Shown here: piece after piece, positions 37,901 through 48,937 of the stretch
Position numbering within the stretch: the first letter of the stretch is position 1
How the letters are laid out: every line of letters starts with the position of its first letter
Origin: Erythrocercus mccallii
Taxonomy: Eukaryota > Chordata > Aves > Passeriformes > Dicruridae
Assembly (NCBI GenBank): GCA_013397435.1
Contig: VZRG01000374.1
Coordinates: forward strand, 65,548 to 129,547
DNA length: 64,000 bases
Reading direction: 5' to 3'
The notes under the pieces: model-generated
What the model was told of the DNA's origin: nothing
The model's input: only the letters and a program-made list of their open reading frames with translations
Databases searched by the model: none
Program-made: the position numbers and the translations under genes

Positions 37901-40001
37901 GGAACATTTCATATTCTGAAGGTGAAACGATAGGTCAGTAGTACAAACTTTTTGTAGCTACAAAAGTTTTCCCAGCCTATATAATAGTGTAGTGCTATGA
38001 TGTGTTGCTGCTTTGCACTATCTAGTGTTAAAGTTTAACAACTTTGGGGGTTGCAAAGGGAATGAACTGATGTATGTGTTAATCAAGGTCTTTACAAAGA
38101 AAATGTAAGGATTCAGTCCATCTTGTAGGTCTCTCATGGCCAATAAAGTGATGTTGGACATTCAGAGAATTTGTTGAAGGTTGATCCCAATTAATACTGC
38201 ATTGCTTAGGTGACCAGCATCCATTGGAGACTCCAGGACTGAGAGGGAAATTGCAATTTGGTTTTCTCATTTTTATGTCGGGCCTTCTTCTGCTTTAGCA
38301 AGGTGTATATGTATGTATGAATCAAATTCCTGTGTATAAAAAAGTGCATCATGCAGGAAACTCATTTGTGATGCTGTTTGGATCTGATGCTGAATGGGGT
38401 TTGGATATCTTTATTAGCAGTAGTCTCTTGTCCACCCTACAACTGATCTCCAGATTCTTCTCCAAGAGCTGCAGCTGAAGAGGTCGGAACAGAACATGGG
38501 AAACTGGATTTGTAGACCTGTCTTACAGAAAGGGTGAAAGAAAAGGCAGGTGAAGGGACTCCTCTCATCACAGGGAAACCTTCTAGTTCTTGATTCCATA
38601 AATGAGCAATGATAGCCTCTTTCATTAGTTACCTGCTAGGTTTAGCTTTACTCCTGTTCCCCTTGCTCTTTAATGCTATGCAGTCCTGTTTATGCATACC
38701 TGACCTTTATGTTATATCCCAGTTTTCCCTCTAAACAGCGGGTAAAAATCTTTTTGAACCTTAGCAGTCCATAATGAAGGGAGTGGAAGAGGAGAGGGGG
38801 AAGCAGAGGCAGGTACTGAATGTTTTTTTAACAGAACTCTGCTCATATCTGACTTTACCATAACAGATTTTAATTCAGTGGTGCTGATATAATGGCATCT
38901 TGCTTTCTTCATTTGTCCAGTTAGCAAAAATGAGTGTGAGTGTGTGTGCATCTGTGCGCATGTGCATGGTGAATGATCAAAACCACAGTTTTCTTAATGT
39001 AATAAGTGTTGCTAAATAAAGGCATTTACCTGAACACACAGGGTACCTTGGGCTTGGTGCAGCAGAAAGTCCAGGCTTTTCTCTCTGAAACCTGTTCACA
39101 TTCCACATCACCGAGCACTTGTAAAATTGTTGTGTGAATTGCTGTCTGAAGACTGTCCTGTGATTAATTGTCAACTGAATATTGTTGCACTGTGTCATTT
39201 TGTGTGTGTGCATAGACTGGCCTTTCTAGAGAATAGTGCTGGCTCGGTACAAAAAGTAATTATTTTATATTCTGGTATAATTTTTGGTCTGCAGAATTAT
39301 GGCTTTGAATGCTTTTAAAATTTTTTTTTAAGTGGTGTAAATTAGCCTCAAAAGGTGGCCCCTGGGAGCACTGATGCCATAACCACCCCTTGAGCACAGT
39401 GAGATGCCAGCCATGGGAAGCAGGGGGTGGTGCAAGTACATCCCAGCTTCCCTGAGATTCACTAGGCCTTCCAAGAGTAAATTACCTGGTGTTGCCCTTG
39501 AAGAGAAGTATCCACAGCCAATTCCATTGCCTTGTGCCATGCAGAACAGCACCTTGTGACTAAATCACTCTGCTGTGACACCCCTAGGGCACTTAAGCTG
39601 ATTTTTCCCTTTCTCTCTGTTCATGTGAATGCAGTATAGGTTTGTGCAAACATTTGAAACTATCTAAGATGACAGGGACAGTGCTACTAGTGCAAAAGCA
39701 CCCCTGCAAACTCTTGGTAAACTTCACTGGGACCTCTTCTGACTGCAGATATCTCTATTCTCCTGCCATGTCTATTTAACTTTGTGTCTGTGTTCAGTGG
39801 CCTGTCTATTTTTGTACAAGTGCTGTCATGTGGATATGGTCCCACCTGATTGTTCACACTGCAAGCATGTCCATTGGGCGGAAAGAAATTGCTGTTTTTC
39901 CTTTTTAAATCATCTGCCTGATTCTGTGACAGAACAGACTACCTGCTTTTGTAGCCTAAATATGTATGTAGTGAAGTATGTTATGCTTTTCATTTCTTGC
40001 A

Positions 40002-40007
40002 AATAAA
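40002..40007 (+). terminator. CREB3L2: CREB3L2 poly(A) signal (distal)
   Basis: AATAAA inside gcaaataaatattttctgta, followed about 20-35 bases later by the T/G-rich tgcttgtttgattt. This is the usual arrangement of signal, cleavage site and downstream element. Cleavage is expected near 40020-40030. Confidence 0.8.
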
Positions 40008-40025
40008 TATTTTCTGTAGAAAAAA

Positions 40026-43000
40026 CCAAGTACTGCTTGTTTGATTTCCTGATGATCAGAAAAAATCTGGGCCCTTGACTTGCCCACGTGTGCCAGTGTG
40101 TGCAGTGTGTCCATCTTCAACACAGCAGAACCCTGGTAATTTAGGGATAGAAAAGGAAGATAAAAGACAATGATGTGGGGTTTTACTGAAGCTGGCTGCT
40201 CCTTCCCTTTTCGAGGTTAGCAGAGAATTGTATCTCAGTAACGGGTGGAAATCAGGTGAAGGCCGCTGGCATTTTTTAGTGACAATGACACTCAGCGCAG
40301 CGCTGTGCTCCAGCCCCATTATCAGCAATTCTCCATGCAAGTGGGATCCAGGAAGGCTGATGCTCGAGGGGGCATTGCTTCAGCCCAGAGACACTGGTCT
40401 GCCAGGCCTTGCTGGGGCTCATCTGAGTGGCCAAACAGCCTCTGGAAGGTAGGGGCTTTCCCTGCTCTGGCTTTGCGCTGGGCTTGTTTAAACTGGAGTG
40501 AACTCTTAAGAGCATTTCTGCTTTGGCTTTTGGGGACTGGGTCTTCTGCTGGCCTCGGCTCCTTTCCTTGGCCTGCCTCACCCCTGAGGTAATTCGGGAG
40601 CTTTCTCCAGCAATTCGGAAGCTGCTCTGCCTGTGTGAACTCCAACATTATGCCCTAGAGCCCAAAGCCAGCATCCAGCCAGGGCACAGAGCTGACCTTT
40701 GCTACTTTGAGTAGACATGGAAAAGAAAATGCCTGATTGCATTCAGTCTGGGGACTCTCTGGCTTTGCTGGTCATCCAGGGAACTTGATGATGGATGACT
40801 TAGTGCAGCTGTGAAAATTACCCTGGGCAGAGCTGGCATCACAAATGGTACAGTAATTTGTTTTATACCACTTTTCTACTAGGAGAGAGACCCCATTTAT
40901 GAGCACCACGCATCCCTACAACAGCAACCTAGAATTTATCTTCCACAGGAAATACTAGCCATGGAAGTAATAGTTCCAGCTTAACTGAAAATGGAAGTGA
41001 GACAGACGGCTTTGGTGCCTCCTTTCCAAGGCCTCTTAAAGAAGGCTGCTTTAGAGTTTGGGGAAGGCAGCATACCATGGAAATTGGAACACCAGGGCCT
41101 GCACTAAATTTGTGGCTGATGTAGATTTTCAGAAATGCCTTGCTTTTTCGGCCGAAGAGGTTAAAGTAGCAAAAGAAATTGGCAGAGAAGGAAGAAAAAA
41201 AAGAGAAGCTCTTCTCCAGGTATCTACCCTGCGTGCCTCTTGCTTTCCAAACAGGCCATTTCACTTGCCAGGACTATTGATCCAGGGCACTTGTTTGCAG
41301 CATCAAGCCATATATAGCATTTTTAGAGGAAAATCATTAGACTGTGACTGATTGGGAAGGTTACCCTCAGCTTAGTTTTAGCCGAGCTCGGTTCCTCCAA
41401 GCAAACAAAACACAGGCTGGTGATTAGCCATGGGCTAAGAATCTCCTCGGATCTCCTTGTGACCCTTAAAGCATCACACAGCAGGTGATGCTGCAGAGAG
41501 GCTGTGATCAAAAAAAAACAAACCCCACACCATGGGGAAATGCTGTGTGATGAGCTGTCAGCCTCCCTACCTATCTATCAGCCTCCAGGACATGCTGTTC
41601 TTGGAAAAAATCTTACTGTTTGAATTCAAGGCTGGATTTTGATTCTCCTTTTTCAGGCTGATTCCTGCTGCAGGGCAGGAGGAAGGACGTCCAAATGCAG
41701 CTTGTGATGCCTTTCATGCCATGTTTTGGTAGAAAGTGTTCTCCTTGTGCTGTTAGCTATTGTTTGTACCTATTTTACAACAGCACAGACTTCACCCTCC
41801 TTTAAGGTATGGAAGATTCATTCCTGATGCTCCTCTTCCTGATTTGTTTGCTCTAGGATTTTTTTAGAAACATGGGCCTCATGCTTGTAGCATGCTGGTG
41901 AATTTGGCTTGCCCTATTTATTCCATGTTTCAGATTCCTGGTCTGCAAAGCCAGTGATAGTTTCCTCTCTGTAAATCATACTTAGAATAAACAAAGCAAG
42001 GTGATCCAAAGGCGATAGCAGTTGGAAACAAAAGCATATTTCCTTTCTAATGAATAATAATGCTTCAGTGTCTTGTCTCCCTCCAGTTTGTGCTTCAAAA
42101 AGTCGAAGTGATTCATTTGATTTCTCATTTTCTCGGTGTTGCCTCTTTGTGGGCTTCAAATGGTCCCTAGGAATGACTTCTTTAAGTTTTTGTTATTGAA
42201 TTAATCTTACACTGTATTTGCACGAGTTCTATACATTGCTATAAAATTACTATTTTTTATATCTCTAGTAAAGAGGAAATTACAAGTTCAGGCCCCTATC
42301 TTTGCTGTGGTACAGCTGAGGGAAGGTAAGAGTAAGTTCATGACTGTTGGGTTGTCTCATTTTCTCTGTTTAAAGAAATGCTTAGGTTCTGGTTAGCCCT
42401 TTTTTTTTCAACTTCTTTGGTAAAAACCTGTGTTTGATCTGCTCAGCTGCAGTTGATCCCTCCTTGTTGAGCCTCAGCATCTCTCACTTTCCCAATGGAT
42501 GAGCAGTGCTCTGCTAGACCTTCAAATGTTGACCAAAAGGGAATGTTTTTGTGGGAGGATCCAATCTATCAACATTGGATCTGGAATGGGAAATTAGCCA
42601 CATATGTCACATTTAAAAAAAGATTTACAGTTGGAGGAGATGCAAATACATGCATGCACCTGTCATATATATGTGTATAAATATATTTAAAATGTTTTGT
42701 ATGTTTTTCCTGTAAGTTGAATGTTGGGGGATAACCTGGGGATGAATTTTGTGTGAACTTAAGAAACATGGAGCATTTAAAGTAGACTGACTTCTCACTG
42801 GCTACCCTGGCACACTGAACAAGTGTTAACAACTTTTCTCCTCCAATCGCCCTTTTCATATATCCATCTCTTTTCTGTTAGAAAAAGAAGTTTCAGTCCC
42901 TCTCGCTCAAAATAAAACTTACTGCAGTGCACACAGTCTGTGCACACTGGAGTGTTCAGAATGGGATTTAACAGGCGTGTGAGTGAGTAATGGAATAAAC

Positions 43001-45240
43001 CTTCCCTTGGCTTTCCTCCAAAAGGCTGAAATCCCTCCTTTCGCTGCATTTCCTCCGTCATTCCCACCATCCACCCTGCTATTCATGGCATGCAGTATGG
43101 TGAGAAGTTTCCACCCAGGAAAAAGAGCTCCCCACCTGCTGAACCTTGTCAGCTCTCCCAGACAATCAGGGGAGGCACCACGGAGTGATGTGAGGTGCTC
43201 CACTTAACCTGACAGCGCTTAAGAGATGAGAACCCAGACCTGGGGATTCGCATTTCTGTTAGCATGATAATCCCAGATACTGGCAAAACCTGCTAAAAAT
43301 CTATTTTTGTGCTCACTCTTTCCTTCCTGGCCCAGTGGTATGTCTGCAGCCACAGCTTGGTGCAAACGTGATACTCCTACAAAGTTCTGCTGTCTTTGCC
43401 TTGCTGTACCCACAGGGACTGATAGCTACACCACAGGTGTAATTGCGTAAGCAGGGCTTTCCTTCATGAGCCTCAGTCTCCTTATAATTGCTCATATTCA
43501 AAAAAAAGGCAAAGGAAGTCAATTTAGCTCTTCATGTTGCAAATGAGTCATGCAAATTGCAGCAGTCAGAGCAAAAATAGGTAATCCTGGAGCAGAGTGT
43601 AAATTTGGTCATGTGGATAAAAGGGTTACTGACAAGCAGGAGGGTTTATGCTGAAGGAGGAGGGGGCTCAGTGGCAGGGATGTTCACTGGAGAGGGGGTA
43701 GGAAATCCTGAATAGTTGTTGGGCTTTGCTCCAGATGCTCTGGGGGAGGTGGAGCCTTTAGCTGGGGCATAAGCCACAGAGCTGTTCTCATGTGGACCAA
43801 AGGCTGAGAGAATAAAGCTGTGAGATGATGCACAGTGTTCTGCTCTCCAAGTGCAAAATTAATTTGCAGTTACAGGTTTTTAGCACATGTCATTGGCATC
43901 TTCTCATAGCAACGGGCCACACGGTTTCCACCAATGACAAAACTTCGAAAATAGCACTGATAAGAGAGGGACTTGTGGTGCCACTCCCCATCCTTGAAGC
44001 TGACTTTTGGGTTGGCTCTGAACTTCTCTTTGACAGGTCCACCTTGAGATGGTTTAGTTTGGTTCTGCAAAAAATATTTTTCCCATGATCTTAAATTGAA
44101 GGCTTTCACAAGCAACATTTGCTCTTGATTTCCCTGGAAGTTCAACCAGAGAATTTTCAGCTGAGGTCCCAGCTCTCAATGGAAAAGACACCAGTGGTTC
44201 CAGTAGAGCTCCATGCTGGTTTGTAGATCTCTGTGCACACAGCTCAGAGGAGGATCTAGGCCCTCCTTTTACAGTCCTTCATAAGAACCTTAGTTTTGCT
44301 TCTAATAAGCAAACGTTCTACATTGCTTAATCATGCTTTATGTGCTTCACTAGTAATTAAAAGTACTCTGAGGTTTGGGAGATAAAAGGTATATTGTGCA
44401 TGCAGAGAATGTATGCATTGGTTATGCATAGGGGTAGAGCATTCATCGGTTCAACTTTTCAGTGCTCATGCTGTAATGAAAAGACCCACTTTTCATCACC
44501 CAAGAAGGTTTTGGTGGCTCCTTCCAACAAGGGACAGGAAGATGCTAATTGGCTGGCTGGGAGGGCCTGTCAGGGCTGAAGTTGAGGTGAAAGATGTGTA
44601 CACAATATATTCTTCACTTGGAGAAGCTGGATGTGTGAATGGGATTGGGAAGGAGCAAGGATCAGGTGTAAGTAATCTTCTGACTGTCATAAACCTGATT
44701 GGCACAGGGTGCACACAGAAGAGGCAAGGCTGCTTAGGAAGTCATCCGTGGAGCATGGGAGTTCATGAAGTCTCTTCCTGTAGGGTTTGCCATCTCTGTA
44801 GAGTGTAATTGTTCATGTTTTTCATTTTATTATTTTTTCTTATGTTTTTGTATTTTGGATTGCATTACCTCAGAGAAATTTTGGATACAGAAAACAGAGC
44901 ATTGTCTGTGCATAATTTCTGCAATAATTTCTCTATAGTCACAGACCTCTCCCTTTTCTGTGCTTTTAAATCTTATTGTTGATGTCAGCTCTTGTGCTGA
45001 AACCTGCTGCCACTTTCCTCTGACATTTTCCTCAGTATCCCCCTAATGAAGAAAAGGAAGAAGCAGGGCACAAGGTGGGAGTACAATTAATTTTACAAAG
45101 GGGCATCGTGGTGCTTGTTAGATGTCTCTGCCGTCAGATGCTTTGATTCTGAATGCACCAAATTGAGATCACCGAGGGAACAAATTGGAAGCAATTGGTA
45201 GAGGAGCAAGCGCGGGTGTAAGAAGACGAGGGCACCTGGG
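40026..45240. other. CREB3L2-DGKI intergenic region
   Basis: No gene or identifiable transposon seen. Overlapping open frames around 40276-40714 lie in a slightly GC-richer patch and resemble no protein. A compact octamer/AP-1/octamer cluster lies at 43538-43557. The DGKI CpG island begins at the right edge. Confidence 0.75.
43538..43557. promoter_or_regulatory. octamer-AP-1-octamer cluster
   Basis: TGCAAAT (43538-43544), TGAGTCA (43544-43550) and ATGCAAAT (43550-43557) overlap end to end. They match POU/octamer, AP-1 and a full octamer site in 20 bp. Possible enhancer core; no other support. Confidence 0.4.
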
Positions 45241-45431
45241 CTGGTGCTCGGGGCCACCTGGGCTGGCTCTGGAAGGTATCTGGGGGTGACGCGGGGCGGG
45301 GCGCGGCCGGGCGCGGCCGCGGGGGCGCGGCGGGGGCGCGGCGCGGCCATTGGCCGGCGGCCGGCTGGGCGTGGCGGAGGGCGTGGCCGTCCAGGAGTTT
45401 CCCACAATGCCCCGCTGCAGTGCGGCCGCCG

Positions 45432-45608
45432 ATGGATGCTGCGCGGTCGCGCTGCCATTTGCAGCCGCCGCGGCTCGCAGCGCGCCCCGCGGCCCCGGGA
45501 GCTGCGGTCCCCCGGCCGCCGCCGCCCCTCAGCGCCTGCAGCCGCCGGCCGGCCCTCCCCTGCCCCCGCCTCCTCCTCCTTCTCGGCCCCGCTGCCCCGC
45601 CGCAATGA
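45432..45608 (+). other. upstream frame MDAARSRCHL, overlapping the DGKI start (uORF or displaced N-terminus)
   Basis: An ATG at 45432 opens 58 codons beginning MDAARSRCHLQPP and ending in TGA at 45606-45608, which overlaps the ATG at 45605 as ATGA. The first residues resemble the annotated human DGKI N-terminus (MDAAGRGCHL as I recall), but here the frame differs by one from the DGKI exon frame. It could be a genuine uORF, a lineage frameshift in a GC-rich N-terminus, or a sequence error. Confidence 0.6.
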
Positions 45609-45795
45609 ACCCCCCCGCCGCGGCCGGCGGGGAGGAGACGGGGGCGGCGGGCGGCGGCGGCTGCCGGGGGGCCGAGGGTGGCGGGGAGGCGGCGGGAGCC
45701 GCCGGGATCCCGGAGGAGCAGGAGCTGTCAGCGGCGGACGAGTCTCTGGAGGAGAAGCTGCGGAGCCTCACCTTCAGGAAGCAGGTGTCCTACAG
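45605..45795 (+). CDS. DGKI: DGKI (diacylglycerol kinase iota), first coding exon
   Basis: From the ATG at 45605 the frame gives 63 codons plus two bases, with donor tacag|gtgggt at 45796. It starts MNPPAAAGGEETG, passes a Gly/Ala-rich stretch and ends ESLEEKLRSLTFRKQVSYR. The last block is nearly identical to the end of the mammalian DGKI first exon as I recall it. DGKI is a type IV diacylglycerol kinase that phosphorylates diacylglycerol to phosphatidic acid. It has C1 zinc fingers, a MARCKS-like region, the kinase domain, ankyrin repeats and a PDZ-binding tail, all downstream of this window. In mammals it is enriched in brain and retina. The paralogue DGKZ is less likely given the MNP and LTFRKQVSYR match. 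An in-frame upstream ATG at 45407 would add 66 residues, so the true start is open. Confidence 0.9.
45666..45696 (+). other. DGKI: putative G-quadruplex motif in DGKI exon 1
   Basis: Four runs of at least three G (starting at 45666, 45676, 45683 and 45694) separated by loops of 4, 4 and 7 bases fit the standard G3N1-7 pattern. The motif is on the coding strand, about 60 bases after the ATG, so it would also be in the mRNA. Confidence 0.65.
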
Positions 45796-48559
45796 GTGGG
45801 TGCAGAGGCGGCAGGCGGGTCCGGCGGTGGTGCGGCCGGGCAGCGGCGTGAGGGCAGCACCCTGGAGCCTCACGGGTTTCTCCTTCATCCCGAAGCCTAA
45901 AAGAGCTCTCCCGGATCTGCATTCCCTTAAGCCAGTGAGCGAGCTGCTCTCAGCCCCGCTGCTGCCGTCAGGTTTAGGATGCTCCTCCGGCGCGGCAGCG
46001 CCAGGGGAGATGGGGAGCGAGACGGGGAATGTGGGTGAACTTCAGAGTTACTCCGAGCCAGAGTCGGGGCTCTTGCCCGGCTGCCTGGGGAATAGGGCTT
46101 GCCCTTTGCAGTAAAACCACAACCGCCCGTGATCCCTGCGCCTCCAAACGCTCATTAAGGGGATCGGAAAAACCTTTCTGCTCCCGGGAGCACTTTCTCT
46201 GTGGGAATTCTCCCGGAGTGCGGTCTCCTCTCCCTGCCTGCTCCCCACCCGCGCCAGCCGCCGTTGCATAAGCCCCAGCGGCTGATAAGATTGGGGGCAC
46301 CCCGGCATCCCGTGCGTGGCTGGGGGCCGAGGGCCACCTGCGGGCAGCCACCGGCTGCCACATGCCCTGCTATGGCCAGAGAAGGACCTTACTTTCATAA
46401 TCAGGGTCTTCTGGTTTGTGGCTGTGCATTTACCTCGCATGCCTGATGTCAAATAAATGGGTTTGTTCCTCCTGTAAATACACCTGCGCGATGGGGCCAT
46501 CGGTGGGGCTCGTCTGCTCCTCTGTTCCCAACAAGGAGCTGTTAATTGCCAGCATCTGCCGAAACGGGCTGCTGTCTGAGAAGGTCCGTGCCAAAAAGTT
46601 TTTGAGTCTTACCTAATTCTAGTTGCAGAGCCCCTGTGGAGGCAGCACACCACCAGTAACTAGCGTGCTAGCGTGCTTAGGAATGAGCTCTCTCCGTTGG
46701 GAGGACAGAAAGCCCAGAGCTGTTACTTGCCCCTGAAAGAAAAGGGTGTCTCTAGCCCCAGGTAGATTAGCTGAAGGCTCTCCCCAGCCATAGGGATGTT
46801 TAATGTGCTGTCAATTTACAGCTGGGATAACTTAGGAGCTGGTCTGAGTCTAAGCTCTGCATGTGGCAAGGCTTAAAAATGATGCAATTAAACACTCTTC
46901 ATAGTTGAAATTTTATATAATACTTGATGTGTGCAGAGAGACTTTCCCCATCAGGGCTGATGGTCCCAGTGGTGAGTGTGAAGTTTAGGATGATTCATCC
47001 TAGACTCAGTAAGGTGAGTGATGTGAAAATGAAAACTTACTGGACACCTCTGGAACAAATGTTATTACATCCGTCAGCTCTTGGTAGTTTTACATCTCTA
47101 CCCTGACAGTTTTCTTAGCTTGTACCATTTAGGGGCAAATGTGTTGCAGGTAAGGGCAGAGTCTGAGGTGAGCTGCTGAAATAATGTGGCTGCTAACACG
47201 ACAGGTTTGCTCATGGGTCTGCTCTTGGGACAGAATGCAAGGGGTTTGCAATGTCTTCTGCCTTTTTTTGGTGGAGGGTATGGGGGTAGGAAAGAGGAGA
47301 TACTAAAATCTGTTTCTAATGTTCTGCTCTCTAGATTATCGAGAAGTGTGTTAAAGATGTGGGTATTCTTGAAGTTTTCTGCATGGTCAATATTTGTAAG
47401 GGTTTCATAATAAATGCTTTTAGGAGGAAATGTAGGGGTTTTTTCCCCTCCTTCTCCTCTCCTTCATCTATGCAAGCATATAACAAGTCCTGAACCTTCA
47501 GAGTTAAAAGCCTTTTTAAAAGCATCTCTTGATGCGTATCACTCATTCTACTTGACTTAAGATACGTACAAGAAAGTACATTTTCTTTGCATCCTTGGAT
47601 TTCCACACCTTTTTGTCATTTACAGCTGGTTTCCTACAGATAATATGCACTTTATCATTTATCCATAATGAGAACAATCTGGATAGAAGAGTATAAAACT
47701 TCCAAAGAGGACTTCCACTGAGTTTTCTACATCCCTCAACCCCAGGCTCTTTAAATTGCTACCATTTCCCTCAGTAAATTATGGTGCTGAGATACATTTG
47801 CTAATGTAAATGGCTATATTAGGTCCAGGAAAACCCATTTTCATTGGCACTTGGACTCTCTTACGCATTGTCACAACAGAAATTATTCAGGGCTTCATCC
47901 AGCCTTTCAAACAGCTCATTTAGGGCTCTCTATGCAGGTGCATTCCATTGCCATACACAACCACAGAACTGTATTTATACATTCAGGAAAAAAACCCAAC
48001 GGCTGGAACTTGCTTAAAAGAGTAAGGGTGCATGAAAATGTAGAAAAAATCTACTGGTGGCAGTTGAAGGAATGAAATGGTAGGTCAGGATGTTGTTACA
48101 GGGGAAAAAAAAGGAAGAAAAACTTCTGCTGTACCAATGTTATTAAACCATAGTTTACCTGAAACTGGGCTTAAAGTATTGTCTTCTGCCCTCCCTTCTT
48201 TTTTCATTTGTTGTTAAACAGCAAATATCCTCAATGTAATACATTGCTAATTAGCTGACATTGTTGTTCCACGCAAATAACTTGTTAATTTCTCTAGAAT
48301 TGTACCAAAACTATGAGTAACCTGTTCAGAAATCGACGTTTGGTACCGATGTGGCTCGTAGCTTGAAATGCAGAAACTGCTGTATTAAATACGTCATGAT
48401 TTTGTGCAGCAAATACCAATGTAGGTGTGCTTGTCCCCAGTCAAACCAGCAGAAGGAAGAACTTGCTTTAAATAACATAGGTATGCCTCGTGGGCAGCTT
48501 GAAAATTCCCGTGACCTTGCCGTGTTCCCAGGCGTATCCAGCTTGCTCCTGGCGTTCCC

Positions 48560-48800
48560 CAGAGCTCTGTGTCCGCACCAAAGGCTCCGTTCCGGGCAGG
48601 TCCGTGCTGCGATGGGGACACACGCACGGGGGGGATGTGCCGAGCTGATCCCTGCCCAGGGCGGCTGCTCCCGGGTCCCTGCGCTCCCGAGGCGCGGCCC
48701 TGGAGCGGATCTTCCTTCCTCTGGCCCCCGGGGGCTGCAAACAGGAGCTTCGGTCCCTTGCTGAGGGACCTCTTGCAGCGCCTGTCGCTTTTTTCTCCCT
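48560..48800. promoter_or_regulatory. CpG-rich patch in DGKI intron 1
   Basis: About 18 CpG dinucleotides in roughly 200 bp, in otherwise CpG-poor intron sequence. It includes the perfect inverted repeat GGTCCCT-TGCTG-AGGGACC (48752-48770). Candidate alternative promoter or regulatory island, or a GC-rich insertion of unknown origin. Confidence 0.5.
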
Positions 48801-48826
48801 TTTCAGGGAGAAATCTCCCTTTTCAG
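48794..48826. repeat. 13-bp direct repeat
   Basis: TCTCCCTTTTCAG occurs at 48794-48806 and 48814-48826. Each copy resembles a splice acceptor (pyrimidine tract plus CAG) at the edge of the CpG-rich patch. Confidence 0.85.
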
Positions 48827-48913
48827 CCACACTCTCTTAAACGAGGCTGACCCACCCAATGGCTGGATGATGCCATCAGGATGCCAACAGCTAAGCAGCA
48901 ATTCTTAGCCCTA

Positions 48914-48937
48914 TTTTTTTTTTTTTTTTTTTTTTTT
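48914..48937. repeat. poly(T) run, 24 bases
   Basis: Uninterrupted T24, possibly the reversed poly(A) tail of an old retrocopy, but no flanking gene-like sequence was recognised. Confidence 0.9.

Larger units (their letters stand above)
33422..40025 (+). other. CREB3L2: CREB3L2 3' UTR (about 6.6 kb)
   Basis: No convincing exon or gene follows the stop until the AATAAA at 40002. The interval contains an early AATAAA immediately after the stop (33423-33428) and further ones near 34624 and 39015, which could give shorter isoforms. It also has a Pumilio-type TGTAAATA (34469-34476), a CT microsatellite, an A15 run (35181-35195) and TG-rich stretches. Mammalian CREB3L2 also has a multi-kilobase 3' UTR. 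The extent is inferred from signals only. Confidence 0.7.
45160..46000. promoter_or_regulatory. DGKI: CpG island and promoter region of DGKI
   Basis: Base composition changes abruptly to very GC- and CpG-rich. Upstream of the coding exon are a GC box (GGGGCGGGGC, 45293-45302), an inverted CCAAT box (ATTGG, 45349-45353) and CCCACAATGC (45401-45410), close to the ZNF143/THAP11 promoter element. No TATA box was seen. CpG richness continues through the exon and tails off in the first few hundred bases of intron 1. Confidence 0.88.

Noticed and set aside
45093..45605. 170-codon open frame on the minus strand across the DGKI CpG island
   Set aside because: GC-rich Arg/Pro/Ala composition typical of antisense frames in CpG islands; it lies opposite the DGKI promoter and exon and resembles no protein. 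An antisense noncoding transcript cannot be excluded but is not shown by sequence.
45244..45900. 218-codon plus-strand open frame over DGKI exon 1
   Set aside because: Different frame from the recognised DGKI exon; Arg/Gly-rich shadow of CpG-island sequence with no ATG-supported homology.
45796..46114. Continuation of the DGKI exon 1 frame past the splice donor
   Set aside because: A strong donor (tacag|gtgggt) ends the homology exactly after the conserved VSYR; the read-through residues match nothing and follow intron sequence.
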